Assembly (NCBI GenBank): GCA_903937835.1
Contig: CAJAAV010000170.1
Span: 1 to 54,061, forward strand
Reading direction: 5' to 3'
DNA length: 54,061 nt
DNA from: an uncultured Chlorobiaceae bacterium
GTDB taxonomy: Bacteria; Bacteroidota; Chlorobiia; Chlorobiales; Chlorobiaceae
The notes below the pieces were generated by a model. That model made no database searches. It was given only the letters and a program-made list of their open reading frames with translations, and was not told the origin of the DNA. Each line of letters starts with the position of its first letter. Positions within the stretch are counted from its first letter, which is position 1. This document shows, piece by piece, positions 36,949-47,400 of the stretch. The position numbers and the translations under genes were made by a program.

Positions 36949-38931
36949 TTATGATGCAAGGTCGGGTGCTGATTGATCATGACCTGTAATCGCTCCTATT
37001 TCCATTGCACTGAGCGACTCCTTTTCGATAAGCATTGTTGCAAGTCGGTGGAGTACATCGCTGTTCTCTCTGAGAATAATTCTGGCATTTTCCATGCACC
37101 CTATAATGATATTTCGCACTTCTATATCGATCTGAAGAGCTGTTTCCTCACTGTATTGGCGAATATGGGAATAATCTTTTCCAAGAAAGACCTCCTTGTT
37201 GCTGTCGCTGTAATTGATCGGTCCGATGTTTTCGCTCATACCCCATTGCCGAACCATTCTTCGGGCAATATCGGTAGCCTTTTCAATATCGTTTGCAGCT
37301 CCTGTGCTGGTTTCATTAAAAATAAGCTCTTCAGCCACTCTTCCCCCCAGAGCATAAGTAATCATGGCAAGAAGATACTCCCTGTTCTGGGTGTAGCGGT
37401 CCTCAAGCGGCAGGTAGGCAGTCAGTCCGAGGCTCCGACCCCTTGGAATGATTGTGACCTTATGAACAGGATCAGATCCCCTGGTATAGATCGAAACAAG
37501 CACATGACCAGCTTCATGATAGGCAGTAAGCTTCTTTTGGCCATCAGAAATAAACATGCTTTTTCTTTCCGGGCCCATAAGGATCTTGTCACGGGCCTGC
37601 TCAAAATTATCTGCGGTAATAAGATCCTGTTCATATCGTGCTGCAAGAAGTGCTGCTTCATTAACAAGATTTGCCAAATCGGCACCGGAAAATCCAGGGG
37701 AGCTTTTTGCAATGACGTTGATATCGACACTTTTATCAAGAGGCGTATTTCGGGTGTGGATTATTAAAATAGCTTCACGTCCCCGGATGTCGGGCTTGTC
37801 GATAGTGATCTGGCGGTCAAACCTGCCTGGTCGAAGCAGTGCCGTATCAAGAACATCAGGCCGGTTGGTTGCTGCAATCAGGATGACATTTTCATTTGTT
37901 GTAAAGCCATCCATTTCGACAAGGAGCTGGTTCAGTGTCTGCTCTCTTTCATCATGTCCTCCACCAAGGCCTGCTCCCCGGCTGCGCCCGACCGCATCTA
38001 TTTCATCAATAAAAACAATACAGGGCGAATTTTTCTTTGCCTGTTCAAACAGATCCCTTACTCTTGCAGCACCGACTCCAACAAACATTTCAACAAAATC
38101 AGCGCCTGATATGGAGAAAAAAGGAACTTTAGCCTCTCCTGCAATAGCTTTGGCAAGGAGTGTCTTGCCAGTGCCTGGAGGGCCGAGCAGCAAGACACCC
38201 TTGGGTATTTTACCGCCAATTTTCTGGAACTTTTCAGGATTGGTGAGAAACTCTACCGTCTCCTGCAGCTCTTCAATTGCCTCATCAACTCCTGCAACAT
38301 CCTTAAAAGTGATTTTAACCTCAAATTCGCTGATCAATTTTGCGCGGCTTTTGCTGAAGCTGAAAATAGTTTTGGCCTGAGCCCCATTTTGACCATTCAT
38401 CTTTCTGATAAGGAAAAAATAGATAAGGCCAAAGATGACCCATGGAGCGAAAAGAATAAAAAAAGTGTTAAGGCCGCTGGAGCCCTCTTCAACCTTGAGC
38501 CGAATTCCCTTGTCGGCGAGGAGGTCGGCCTGCTCAAGGGTGAATGATGGAATTCTGACGGCAAAGTGATCGGTCTGCAGGTTTGTGTTGTTGACAAGCT
38601 GCAACTGAGTCGGTGCGTTGAGTTTTCCGTTCAGAATTGCTGATTTATCCTCATAAGTCTTCACTGTCACCTCTGTGACAAGAGCTTTGGAAAGAAGAGA
38701 TTTGTATTCGTTGTAGGTGATTTCAGGGTTGACAGGGCTTGTAAAAAATCGTTGAACCATAAAAAGCATCAAGAGTCCAAACATCAAAAACAGGAGAAAA
38801 CGCGGAAAATATCCCTTTGGGCTTTCGCCTTTTCCCTGGAACCATCCAGCGCTACGATCCTCGTCATTGACGGGTTTGAATTTATTGCGGGAAGCCTCTT
38901 TTCCCGGCTTTTTTACTGGATTTTCAGGCAT
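36949..38931 (-). CDS. ftsH: ATP-dependent zinc metalloprotease FtsH
   Basis: Membrane-anchored hexameric AAA+ protease that removes damaged membrane proteins and short-lived regulators. The ATG at 38931 ([15 protein letters not shown]) is preferred; an upstream ATG at 38967 adds 12 unlikely residues. Two membrane segments flank a short periplasmic domain (about 40-58 and 158-176). The AAA module has Walker [17 protein letters not shown], Walker [17 protein letters not shown], and the second region of homology [20 protein letters not shown]. The protease site is [11 protein letters not shown]. The 660 residues are normal. It diverges from gltX across a 249-base AT-rich spacer. Confidence 0.97.
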   Translation of the reverse strand: MPENPVKKPGKEASRNKFKPVNDEDRSAGWFQGKGESPKGYFPRFLLFLMFGLLMLFMVQRFFTSPVNPEITYNEYKSLLSKALVTEVTVKTYEDKSAILNGKLNAPTQLQLVNNTNLQTDHFAVRIPSFTLEQADLLADKGIRLKVEEGSSGLNTFFILFAPWVIFGLIYFFLIRKMNGQNGAQAKTIFSFSKSRAKLISEFEVKITFKDVAGVDEAIEELQETVEFLTNPEKFQKIGGKIPKGVLLLGPPGTGKTLLAKAIAGEAKVPFFSISGADFVEMFVGVGAARVRDLFEQAKKNSPCIVFIDEIDAVGRSRGAGLGGGHDEREQTLNQLLVEMDGFTTNENVILIAATNRPDVLDTALLRPGRFDRQITIDKPDIRGREAILIIHTRNTPLDKSVDINVIAKSSPGFSGADLANLVNEAALLAARYEQDLITADNFEQARDKILMGPERKSMFISDGQKKLTAYHEAGHVLVSIYTRGSDPVHKVTIIPRGRSLGLTAYLPLEDRYTQNREYLLAMITYALGGRVAEELIFNETSTGAANDIEKATDIARRMVRQWGMSENIGPINYSDSNKEVFLGKDYSHIRQYSEETALQIDIEVRNIIIGCMENARIILRENSDVLHRLATMLIEKESLSAMEIGAITGHDQSAPDLAS

Positions 38932-39180
38932 AAAATATATAAAATGGTAATGTGAAATGTAACTCACTTAAACTAAACTAATTAAAAGTAAAATGGCAAT
39001 TGAAAATAAAAAGTTTATTAAATCAGGTGGCGATTATAGGGAAAAGTTGTACCGGCAGCCATTGGTTTCATGACTTTCAGGTTAATCTGTTATCTTGTGG
39101 CTAAAAGCACTGAGTTTTTGTTAAATTTGCTACTCTTGTAATAGTTTCACTCTCAACAATTAACAAGCACGACGTTCATT

Positions 39181-40689
39181 ATGGTTGGTCAAAGGGTTAG
39201 AACCAGGTTTGCACCTTCTCCAACAGGATATTTACATGTAGGCGGACTAAGAACCGCTTTGTATAACTACCTGTTTGCAAAGAAAATGAATGGAGACTTC
39301 ATTATCAGAATTGAAGACACCGATCAAAGCAGAAAGGTAGAGGGAGCACAGAGAGATCTTATCAAGACCCTTGAATGGGCGGGGATTGTAGCTGATGAAA
39401 GTCCTGAACATGGCGGAAATTTCGGACCCTATATTCAGTCAGAGAGGCTTGATATCTATGACGGGTATTGCAGGCAACTACTTGAAGACAGTCATGCCTA
39501 CTATTGTTTTGCCACGCATGAAGAGCTTGAAGAAAATCGGCAGCTTCAGATAAAGCAGGGCCTCCAGCCGAAATACAACAGAAAATGGTTGCCCGAAGAG
39601 ATGGGTGGCTCCATGCCGCCAAGTGCAATCAAAAAAAAACTGGATGAGGGTTGCCCCTATGTTATCCGCATGAAGGTGCCCGATTATGTTTCGGTCTGGT
39701 TTGAAGATATTATCAGAGGTCCGGTTGAATTTGATTCTTCGACAATTGATGATCAGGTACTGATGAAATCGGATGGTTTTCCGACCTATCATTTTGCCAG
39801 TGTTATCGACGACCATTTAATGGAGTTTACCCATATTATCAGAGGGGAGGAGTGGCTATCCTCTATGCCAAAGCATCTTCTGCTCTATGAGTTTTTTGGC
39901 TGGGAACCTCCAAAGGTTGCTCATCTGCCTCTTCTGCTCAACCCTGACCGTTCAAAGCTCAGCAAAAGGCAGGGTGATGTTGCCGTCGAAGATTATATAC
40001 GCAAAGGGTACAGCAGTGATGCGATCGTCAATTTTGTAGCCATGCTTGGCTGGAATGAAGGCGAGGGCAGCGAGCAGGAGGTCTACAGTATGCAGCAACT
40101 TATCGACAAGTTTTCTCTTGAACGGGTCGGCAAGGCCGGTGCGGTGTTTAATGTCGACAAGCTCAACTGGCTTGAAAAACAGTACATCAAAAACAGGCCG
40201 ACGGATCAGCTTGTCGAGGTCATAAAACCAATTCTTCTGGCTGAGCTTGAACTAAAAAAGTCACTGATGCCTGAGGAGATTATTACCAGCGACACCTATC
40301 TTGAAGAAGTTATAGAGCTCATGCGTGAGCGCGTCGGATTTGAACATGAATTTGTCACCTTCTGCTCTTACTTCTATTTTGAGCCTGAAACCTGGGATGA
40401 TGAGGCGGTAAGGAAGCGGTGGGTGGTTGAGACCAACGCCCTGCTTCGTGAGTTTACCGACATACTGTACACTCTTGAGGAGTTCAGTGCTGAAAACATT
40501 GAAGCACACCTTAAAGAATTTGTAGGACCAAGGGGGATTAAGGCCGCAGTGCTCATTCATCCTCTGAGGATACTTACATCCGGCGTGAGTTTTGGCCCGA
40601 GCCTTTACCACATGCTTGAGGTACTCGGCAAAGAGACCGTCATCAGACGTATCCTGACCGGTATTGAAAAAGTAAGCTTTCAGGTTTAG
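39181..40689 (+). CDS. gltX: Glutamyl-tRNA synthetase
   Basis: Charges tRNA-Glu, which in green sulfur bacteria also feeds chlorophyll synthesis through the C5 pathway. Class I signatures are [20 protein letters not shown] (HIGH appears as HVGG) and [17 protein letters not shown] (KMSKS as KLSKR). [20 protein letters not shown] is the zinc/acceptor-binding neighbourhood. The C-terminal anticodon-binding domain ends in [11 protein letters not shown]. The 502 residues are typical of the discriminating/non-discriminating mix; which type it is cannot be told by eye. Confidence 0.96.
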   Translation: MVGQRVRTRFAPSPTGYLHVGGLRTALYNYLFAKKMNGDFIIRIEDTDQSRKVEGAQRDLIKTLEWAGIVADESPEHGGNFGPYIQSERLDIYDGYCRQLLEDSHAYYCFATHEELEENRQLQIKQGLQPKYNRKWLPEEMGGSMPPSAIKKKLDEGCPYVIRMKVPDYVSVWFEDIIRGPVEFDSSTIDDQVLMKSDGFPTYHFASVIDDHLMEFTHIIRGEEWLSSMPKHLLLYEFFGWEPPKVAHLPLLLNPDRSKLSKRQGDVAVEDYIRKGYSSDAIVNFVAMLGWNEGEGSEQEVYSMQQLIDKFSLERVGKAGAVFNVDKLNWLEKQYIKNRPTDQLVEVIKPILLAELELKKSLMPEEIITSDTYLEEVIELMRERVGFEHEFVTFCSYFYFEPETWDDEAVRKRWVVETNALLREFTDILYTLEEFSAENIEAHLKEFVGPRGIKAAVLIHPLRILTSGVSFGPSLYHMLEVLGKETVIRRILTGIEKVSFQV

Positions 40690-40707
40690 TTCGGACGGAT
40701 TAATAGA

Positions 40708-40727
40708 GAGCCCGCAAAATCGGGCTC
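40708..40727 (+). terminator. Hairpin after gltX
   Basis: GAGCCCG pairs with CGGGCTC around CAAAAT, 18 bases after the stop. Only CCCTGTTGT follows, so a weak T-run; it precedes tRNA-Phe. Confidence 0.6.
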
Positions 40728-40791
40728 CCTGTTGTCAGCATTTTCTTTTGATGCCAAAAGATTTTTTCCTATATTTGGCAGCGAGTTTAAA

Positions 40792-40864
40792 GGACAGATA
40801 GCTCAGTTGGTAGAGCAAAGGACTGAAAATCCTTGTGTCGTGGGTTCGATTCCCTCTCTGTCCA
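40792..40864 (+). tRNA. tRNA-Phe (anticodon GAA)
   Basis: A 73-base cloverleaf from GGACAGATAGCTCAG to TCTGTCCA. Acceptor stem GGACAGA/TCTGTCC is perfect. The anticodon stem AAGGA/TCCTT closes CTGAAAA, giving anticodon GAA; the T loop holds GGTTCGATTCC. CCA is not encoded. Confidence 0.96.
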
Positions 40865-41012
40865 CACCTTTTCACGGCAGTTTCCCCTATGTTGCCAAGG
40901 TTACAACATGCATGTCCACCTCTTTTTTCCTTCGATTCACATTAGCCAGCTCTTATATGTCATTCCCGGCATCGATTCATGTTTCCGTGTTTGAATATCA
41001 CAGCTCTCTCGC

Positions 41013-42143
41013 ATGAATATTACCACGAAGCTCGATCAGGAAGTCTGGCACGATATGCAGGAGCCCGGTGCTTATGAGTGGTGGTATTTTGATGCAGAAG
41101 ACTCACTGAGTGGTTTTTCGTTTGTGCTTATATGGTTTTCCGGTTTTCCTTTTTCCCCTTACTACACAAATCGTTATGAGAAGTGGAAAAATCAAATTAC
41201 TTCCGCTCCTCCTCTGCCTTCCGATTACTCAGGCTTCAGTTTCCAGTTGTATGAAAATGGTCATGAGATCATTAATTTCATCAAAGAGGGTAGCAGGGAG
41301 CTTTTCGAAAGCAGCTTTTCCGATATCGGCGTTCGGTTTGAAAAAAACCGGTTTACCTATAATGCCTTGAGGGATGAATATTGTCTTGATATTGATTTTT
41401 CCTTTCCGGCTCGTCATAAGGATGTAAAAGCAACTTTTTTGTTCAAGTCCGGTACCAGGATAGTCTACGAAAAAAAAGATAGCAACAACGACGGCAGGGT
41501 GCCTCATCACCAGTGGTTTTTAAGTGTTCCGAAGGCCGAAGTGGAGGGAACGATAGAAGTTGTCGAACAGCCGGGTGGTGCAGTTCGCACGATTTCTGTC
41601 AGGGCCATCGGATATCATGACCATAACCTCGGCGCTGTCCCCATGCAGGATTACATTTCCAGATGGTATTGGGGGCGGGCTTTTTCCGGGCAGTTCGATT
41701 TGATTTATTACTTGGTCTTCTTCAAAAACAACGATTATCAGCCACTTGCACTGCTGCTTCTTCAGGACAATACAAGTAATAAAGTTGTGGTGCATGAGAC
41801 GGTGCGTTTTCATGAGAGTAATTTCAGATTCGGTCTTTTTTCTCCCTTTCACGGACGAGATCTTTATATGGACCATGAGAACACACATCTCAAGATTCAT
41901 CACCATAAAGTGCTTGACTCAGGCCCATTTTATCTCAGGTTTGCATCAGATATCTCATTAAAGATAGATGGGAGGAATCTTGAGGGAGTCAGAGGTATAT
42001 CTGAATTTCTCAATCCTGTCCGTCTGCAATCCAGATTTATGCGTCTTTTTACCTGTTGCCGAATATGGAGGGATGGAGAACCGTCGATCATGTACAAGAG
42101 TTATAATAGTTTTAAGCGCTCTTTAGATTGGAATAATCGATGA
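41013..42143 (+). CDS. crtC: Carotenoid 1,2-hydratase-like protein (CrtC/AttH fold)
   Basis: Predicted to add water across the 1,2 double bond of acyclic or monocyclic carotenoids, a step toward hydroxychlorobactene-type pigments. The 376-residue protein has the double lipocalin-like layout of the CrtC/AttH family: GAYEWWYFDAEDSLSGFSFV near the N-terminus and GYHDHNLGAVPMQDYISRWY followed by WGRAFSGQFDLIYYL in the middle, where the H-D-H-N and W-Y-W-G-R residues are the family's conserved pocket. No signal peptide. No other crt gene is adjacent; tRNA-Phe precedes it and petC follows by 163 bases. The substrate is inferred from the phylum. Confidence 0.65.
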   Translation: MNITTKLDQEVWHDMQEPGAYEWWYFDAEDSLSGFSFVLIWFSGFPFSPYYTNRYEKWKNQITSAPPLPSDYSGFSFQLYENGHEIINFIKEGSRELFESSFSDIGVRFEKNRFTYNALRDEYCLDIDFSFPARHKDVKATFLFKSGTRIVYEKKDSNNDGRVPHHQWFLSVPKAEVEGTIEVVEQPGGAVRTISVRAIGYHDHNLGAVPMQDYISRWYWGRAFSGQFDLIYYLVFFKNNDYQPLALLLLQDNTSNKVVVHETVRFHESNFRFGLFSPFHGRDLYMDHENTHLKIHHHKVLDSGPFYLRFASDISLKIDGRNLEGVRGISEFLNPVRLQSRFMRLFTCCRIWRDGEPSIMYKSYNSFKRSLDWNNR

Positions 42144-42306
42144 AAAAATTATAAATTTACAGCTCATTTGAGTCGCCACCTGAATTAAAAACATAAAAGT
42201 CGCAATCAAAGGTTGATAAGATGGCAGATTGGTTATTAGTTGACGCGACAGTATGTTTTTGTTTTTTGATTTTATAACAAAATATTTAAAAAGGAGACAG
42301 GTTGTA

Positions 42307-42852
42307 ATGGCACAACAAGGTAATTTCAAGAGCCCGTCCAGGCTGGGCGCACTTGGAGAAGGTGCTTCTCTCTCTTCATCCGGCTCGGTTTCCGGTGGCA
42401 AGCCCCGGGAGCAAGGCTTGAAGGATGTTGATTTCGAGCGTCGCAGTTTTCTTGGAAAAGTTGTCGGGGGTATTGGTGCAGCCGTAGCCATATCAACTCT
42501 CTACCCGGTTATCAAGTATATCATCCCTCCTGTCAAGCAATTTTCAAACAAGAGTGAGATGGTTGTCGGAAAAGCTGCTGAAGTACCTGCAAAAAGCGGG
42601 AAAATTTTCCAGTTCAACAAAGACAAGGTCATTGTTGTTAACGATAACGGCAAGCTTACGGCATGTAGTGCTGTCTGCACGCACCTTGGTTGCCTTGTCC
42701 ACTGGGATAATGCCCAAAATATTCTCTTTTGCCCCTGTCATGGAGCAAAATACAAACAGACAGGAGAAATCATCTCTGGTCCTCAGCCTTTACCCTTACC
42801 AGTATTTAAAGCAAGGGTTGAAGGGGAAAACATCATTATCTCAAAAGCTTAA
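42307..42852 (+). CDS. petC: Rieske iron-sulfur protein of the cytochrome bc complex
   Basis: High-potential [2Fe-2S] subunit that takes electrons from menaquinol. The ATG at 42307, after AAAAGGAGACAGG, gives 181 residues. A twin-basic FERRSFLG (residues 43-50) is followed by the membrane anchor (about 50-72), consistent with Tat-type export. Ligands are C124 and H126 in CTHLGC and C142 and H145 in CPCHG, with C129 and C144 forming the disulfide. The box-2 serine common in CPCHGS is alanine here (HGAKY), a change expected to lower the midpoint potential, suiting menaquinol. It precedes petB by 35 bases. Confidence 0.96.
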   Translation: MAQQGNFKSPSRLGALGEGASLSSSGSVSGGKPREQGLKDVDFERRSFLGKVVGGIGAAVAISTLYPVIKYIIPPVKQFSNKSEMVVGKAAEVPAKSGKIFQFNKDKVIVVNDNGKLTACSAVCTHLGCLVHWDNAQNILFCPCHGAKYKQTGEIISGPQPLPLPVFKARVEGENIIISKA

Positions 42853-42887
42853 CCTTTAATTCGTGAAAACCAAGGGAGTCAGGAAAG

Positions 42888-44318
42888 ATGGCTGAAAACA
42901 ATCAGAACGCTATGGCAGGAAGTGATCCAGCCAAGCCGAAACCCGCCGTTCCAGGCGCTGCCAAGCAGGCTGCTTCTGGTGCAGCAAAACCCGCCGTTCC
43001 AGACGCTGCCAGGCAGGCTGCTTCTGGTGCAGCAAAACCCGCCGTTCCAGGCGCTGCCAAGCAGGCTGCTTCTGGTGCAGCAAAACCCGCCGTTCCAGAC
43101 GCTGCCAAGCAGGCTGCTTCTGGTGCAGCAAAACCCGCCGCTCCGGGCGCTGCCAAGCAGGCTGCTTCTGGTGCAGCAAAACCTGCCGTATCGAACAGCG
43201 GCGTCTATAAACCACCTCTAGAACGGGCGGATTCAAATCCATACAAGGATTCTCGAATCAGTTCCGTTAGCGCATGGTTTCAGGAGCGCTTTTATGTCAT
43301 GCTGCCGGTAATCGATTATCTGAAGAAAAAAGAAGTTCCCAAGCACAGGCTCTCATTCTGGTATTATTTTGGTGGACTTACCCTGTTTTTCTTCCTTATT
43401 CAGATTATCACCGGTTTGCTGCTCATGCAGTATTATAAGCCAACTGAAGCCGAGGCTTTTGCTTCATTTGTCTTTATCCAGCGAGAGATCTCTTTTGGGT
43501 GGCTCATCCGCCAGCTCCATGCATGGTCGGCGAACCTCATGGTTATGATGGCATTCATTCACATGTTCAGCACCTTCTTCATGAAGTCATACCGTAAACC
43601 ACGTGAGCTTATGTGGGTGAGCGGTTTTGTGCTTCTTGTGCTCAGCCTCGGTTTTGGCTTTACCGGATACCTTCTTCCCTGGAACGAACTTGCATTCTTT
43701 GCAACCCAGGTTGGTACAGAAACTCCAAAAGTAGCTCCAGGCGGCGCATTCCTTGTCAATATTCTTCGTGGTGGTGAAGAGGTCAGCGGCGAAACACTAA
43801 CCCGTATGTTCTCACTGCACGTAGTGCTTCTTCCTGGTCTTCTCATGCTGGTGCTTTCAGCACATCTGCTTCTTGTTCAGGTTCTTGGTACTTCAGCTCC
43901 TATCGGCTACAAGGAATCAGGGATGATCAAAGGATACGAGAAGTTTTTTCCAACATTCCTTGCCAAGGATGCTATCGGATGGATCATTGGTTTTGGCCTT
44001 CTTGTTTACCTTGCAGCAGTATTTCCATGGGAAATCGGAGAGAAAGCCAATGCGCTTAATCCTGCACCTAATGGCATTAAGCCAGAATGGTATTTCTGGG
44101 CACAGTTCCAGTTGCTCAAAGATCTGAAGTTTGAAGGTGGGGAGCTTGTTGCTATTGGCCTTATTACTGTCGGGGCTATTGTCTGGCTTCTTGTTCCATT
44201 TATTGACTTCAAGGCATCAAGAGAAGAGAAAAGCCCGATCTTTACCATGCTCGGCCTTATTGTTCTTGCGTTCCTTCTTATCAATACCTGGCGTGTTTTT
44301 GCAGAATATGGTTGGTAA
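42888..44318 (+). CDS. petB: Cytochrome b of the quinol-oxidising complex, with repeat-rich N-terminal extension
   Basis: Di-haem membrane subunit that partners PetC. Residues 1-115 are a soluble Ala/Pro/Lys extension containing five 16-residue repeats (18-97). The cytochrome b core follows, with about eight helices. Haem-ligand pairs are H211/H225 and H311/H326; the 14 and 15 spacings match cytochrome b6 rather than mitochondrial b. The chain continues into a subunit-IV-like part with the Qo motif PEWY (399-402), so b6 and subunit IV are fused into one 476-residue protein. GGAAAG precedes the ATG. A strong terminator follows; no cytochrome c1 or f gene is adjacent, as usual for this phylum. 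Confidence 0.96.
   Translation: MAENNQNAMAGSDPAKPKPAVPGAAKQAASGAAKPAVPDAARQAASGAAKPAVPGAAKQAASGAAKPAVPDAAKQAASGAAKPAAPGAAKQAASGAAKPAVSNSGVYKPPLERADSNPYKDSRISSVSAWFQERFYVMLPVIDYLKKKEVPKHRLSFWYYFGGLTLFFFLIQIITGLLLMQYYKPTEAEAFASFVFIQREISFGWLIRQLHAWSANLMVMMAFIHMFSTFFMKSYRKPRELMWVSGFVLLVLSLGFGFTGYLLPWNELAFFATQVGTETPKVAPGGAFLVNILRGGEEVSGETLTRMFSLHVVLLPGLLMLVLSAHLLLVQVLGTSAPIGYKESGMIKGYEKFFPTFLAKDAIGWIIGFGLLVYLAAVFPWEIGEKANALNPAPNGIKPEWYFWAQFQLLKDLKFEGGELVAIGLITVGAIVWLLVPFIDFKASREEKSPIFTMLGLIVLAFLLINTWRVFAEYGW
42939..43178 (+). repeat. Five tandem 48-base repeats inside petB
   Basis: Five near-identical 48-base units encode [16 protein letters not shown] with small changes (G/D after VP, K/R before QAA, one V to A). 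Units alternate G-D-G-D-G at one position, suggesting duplication of a two-unit block. The unit is a multiple of three, so copy-number change would keep the frame. Confidence 0.95.
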
Positions 44319-44340
44319 GTAATAAACTTGCTACACTCTA

Positions 44341-44379
44341 TACACAGAAAAGCCCGGCGTCGCCGGGCTTTTCTGTGTA
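44341..44379. terminator. Strong bidirectional terminator after petB
   Basis: TACACAGAAAAGCCCGGCG faces CGCCGGGCTTTTCTGTGTA, an inverted repeat of 19 bases with a single-base centre, containing A4/T4 runs. It separates the converging petB and amylase-family genes. Confidence 0.9.
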
Positions 44380-44417
44380 TGTCTAAAAACCGGATTCTGT
44401 AACCGGAACCTGGTTTC

Positions 44418-47400
44418 TTAATCTTTTTCCCGGAGTAACTCTCCCATCTCATACCCTGAAAGGAAAGTCTGCATGTCAAGTTTTTCCGAGGCTTCAATCC
44501 ATTCGGCGATTGCAGTTTTCGGGTCGTTCAGTAACTCCTGCATAATAAACCAGGCCACAAGTACGCTGAAGCGCTGTTCGCGGAACCATGTTTTGTTGTG
44601 TCGCTCATCAAATTGCAACAGGCGACCCAGATGCAACCGATTGATGCTATTTACCGTTTTTATGAAAGCCAGCAAACGCTCTTCAGGAGTTTCATCAAGC
44701 CCGGTCTCATTTTTTGGAGTGAGCAGACAGGCGAGCAAGTCGGGAAGATTTTCACCCGGAATACCGATCATGCCTGATTCAGGGTAAATTGCCCGAAGCG
44801 CATCACTCATCAGCCAGTCGTCGATGAGGTTCAGATTCAGTGAACCAGTTGCGGTGAGCATCTGCTGCAGCGAGTCGAGGATAACCCAATGCCTTGAAAT
44901 AGTTTCATACACTGCGCCTTCTTTGCTGCTCAAACCAAGAGCAGTCTGAAGTTTTCGGGAGTCTGAAGTTTTCTTCAGCAAATCGGGCAGCAGAAGCGCC
45001 TGATTGTAACGTTCAGTCGCCTCAGCCGCGAGGTTTTCAGGTACGTCAAGCGGTTTTTCCATGAGTTCACTGAACTGCCGGGCAACCGTTTCAAGCAGTG
45101 TGGCCAGGGTTGCTTCAAACGTCTCTTTTTCAAGGGGCGCCTTCGTTTCATCAGGAACCAGAGCTGCAGTAATGATTCTGTGCAGCGGGGAGAGACTTAT
45201 GGTGAGAGCGGCAAGTTCAATTGAGGGAGTTCCGCCCCCGTTGAGTTCCGTAGCCAACTGGTAATAGGGTCTCATTTTTGAAGGATGTACCTCCCGGAAC
45301 TCAAGAAAGACATTGTACTTGTAGCCATCGACGGCAACAAGCAGGCCATTGTATGCAATCTCCTGGCAGGAACGGATAAACTCGAGGCCACTTGCATGAT
45401 CCCTGAAGATAACAAAAGTGTTCTGTTGATGGCCCAGGTCAAGCCCCTCCGCAAGTGTGCTTTGCCGGATCTCACCGTTCTGCCGGTAGCCGACTGACAT
45501 TTTAATCCATCCTTTAGCCTGCTCAAAGCAGTTGTTGAAGACAACAAGGGCTGTTTCGTTACCGAGCCGGTTGGAATAGGCAAATATATTCTCGTTGACC
45601 ACTCCTTCCGGTGAATAGACATCATAAAGGAAAAAGTTGCGTACCTCGGCAAAGAGAGGACGCTTTTTCATGATCGGGAAGATCTCATGGTAGTGTCGCC
45701 AGACGAGGTGTTCATCCGGTTGTTCATCATAATAGGCTTTGGCGTACTCCATGCCGTACTTCTCCGTAAAGCCTTCAACCTGTCCATGGCCGAACATGGG
45801 TAGGCCCGGCATGGTAAGCATCATCATGCAGACACCAAAATATTTATCCCCCCGCCCAAATTGTTCAATGGCGGTATCTTCATCAGGGTTGTTCATGAAG
45901 TTTACATACCGCTTGAGAATTTCGGGGTCGAATTCAAGGGTGTTCTTGATCAGGTATCGGTAGTTGGCATTATCCTCTTTTTTCAGCATGTGCATAAAGG
46001 CGCTGTTATAGACCCTGTGCATGCCGAGGGTGCGGACAAAATAGCCTTCAAGCATCCAGAATGCCTCAGCAAGCAGAAGCGTGTCGGGCACCTCCTGTTG
46101 AATGCGGTCAACGACTTCACGCCAAAACTCTTCGGGTATGGCGGCATCAAATTCGGCCATACTCATACTGCAGGAAGAGCGTGAAGGGACACCTGCGGTG
46201 TGGCCATCAAGCGGAAACCAGAGGCGCTGTATGTGCCGTTTTGCCAGCACCATTGCCGCATCAAATCGGATAATAGGGAACATTCTTGCGACGTGCAGAA
46301 TCTGCTGAATTACCCCTTCGCGCACCTCTCTGCTGAGAAAGTCAAGTTGGGCGGTATCATTCCATGGCATCATGGTGCCGTCATTGCCATGATAGATATA
46401 GCGGGTATCACCAGTCAGGAAATCAATCCGCTTGAAGGCGACAGCCGCATCGGAACGGTTCCAGTAGCCATCTTCAAGATAAATTCCATAACGGGGGTCG
46501 TTGCTGAGGTTCGGTCCATTATAGGAGTAATTATAGTAAGGCGGTGTGTTTGCGCACAGAAACCAGTCAGGATTGTTGCGTACCAGCTCGGAATCCATGG
46601 CAGTATGGTTGGGCACCATGTCGCTCGCCAGACGAACTCCGCGTTGTTTAGCCCTGTGCATCAGGTTCAGATACCCTTCATAGCCGCCGATATCCTCAGA
46701 AATATCATATTTTTCAAGAGCGTACGCTGAGGCTTTAGCTTCAGGATTTCCATGTATCTGTTTGATTTTCTGTGAGGCAAAGCTGCGCTGCCAGAGCCCT
46801 ATCAGCCACAAAGCCGTGAATCCGCGATCGGCGATGGTATCAAGCTCCTCATCGGGAATATCCTGAAGACGGTGAACTGGACGACGATAAATTTTGCTGA
46901 GCTGGTCAAGCCAGACATACGTGCTTTTTGCAAGCATGACTACTTCGGGCATCCACGATGAGTCCACAGAGTAGTTAGCCGGGGCATTGGCATCATCAAA
47001 CGTATAGTCGGGAACGTGTGCAGCTTTTTCAAACTCATTGACCTCGTTGCGGAGCGCTTTTTCATGCGCAATCTGTTCGAAGAAGAGGTACTTGTCTTCA
47101 TCCTCGATAAAATCAATCGCACCTGCAAGCAATCCCCAGAATGGTGATCCATCAAGCAGCTCTTCCCAGTTCAGCCGGATGTAGCGAAGCTGCTCCAGAA
47201 TTGAGGTCGGAGCATGTTTTATGGGCATGAAGAGCAATTCTACAAGGTCGAGATCATTAGGCCCAACGGGCCCCATCGCCTGCATTGAGCTTCGCATGGT
47301 CATGATCAGCTTTCGGTACGAACTCTCTTTCGTCAGTGTTTCATCGGTCAAAAGATCAGAAAACGGTTCAAGAGCCGGGTTCTGGTTATTCAGCCAGACG

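Noticed and set aside
42902-43242. Long antisense frames over the petB repeats, and a CRISPR-like appearance of the 48-base units
   Set aside because: The antisense frames arise from the repeat's composition. Units are directly adjacent with no spacers and are in frame within petB, so this is a coding repeat, not a CRISPR array.
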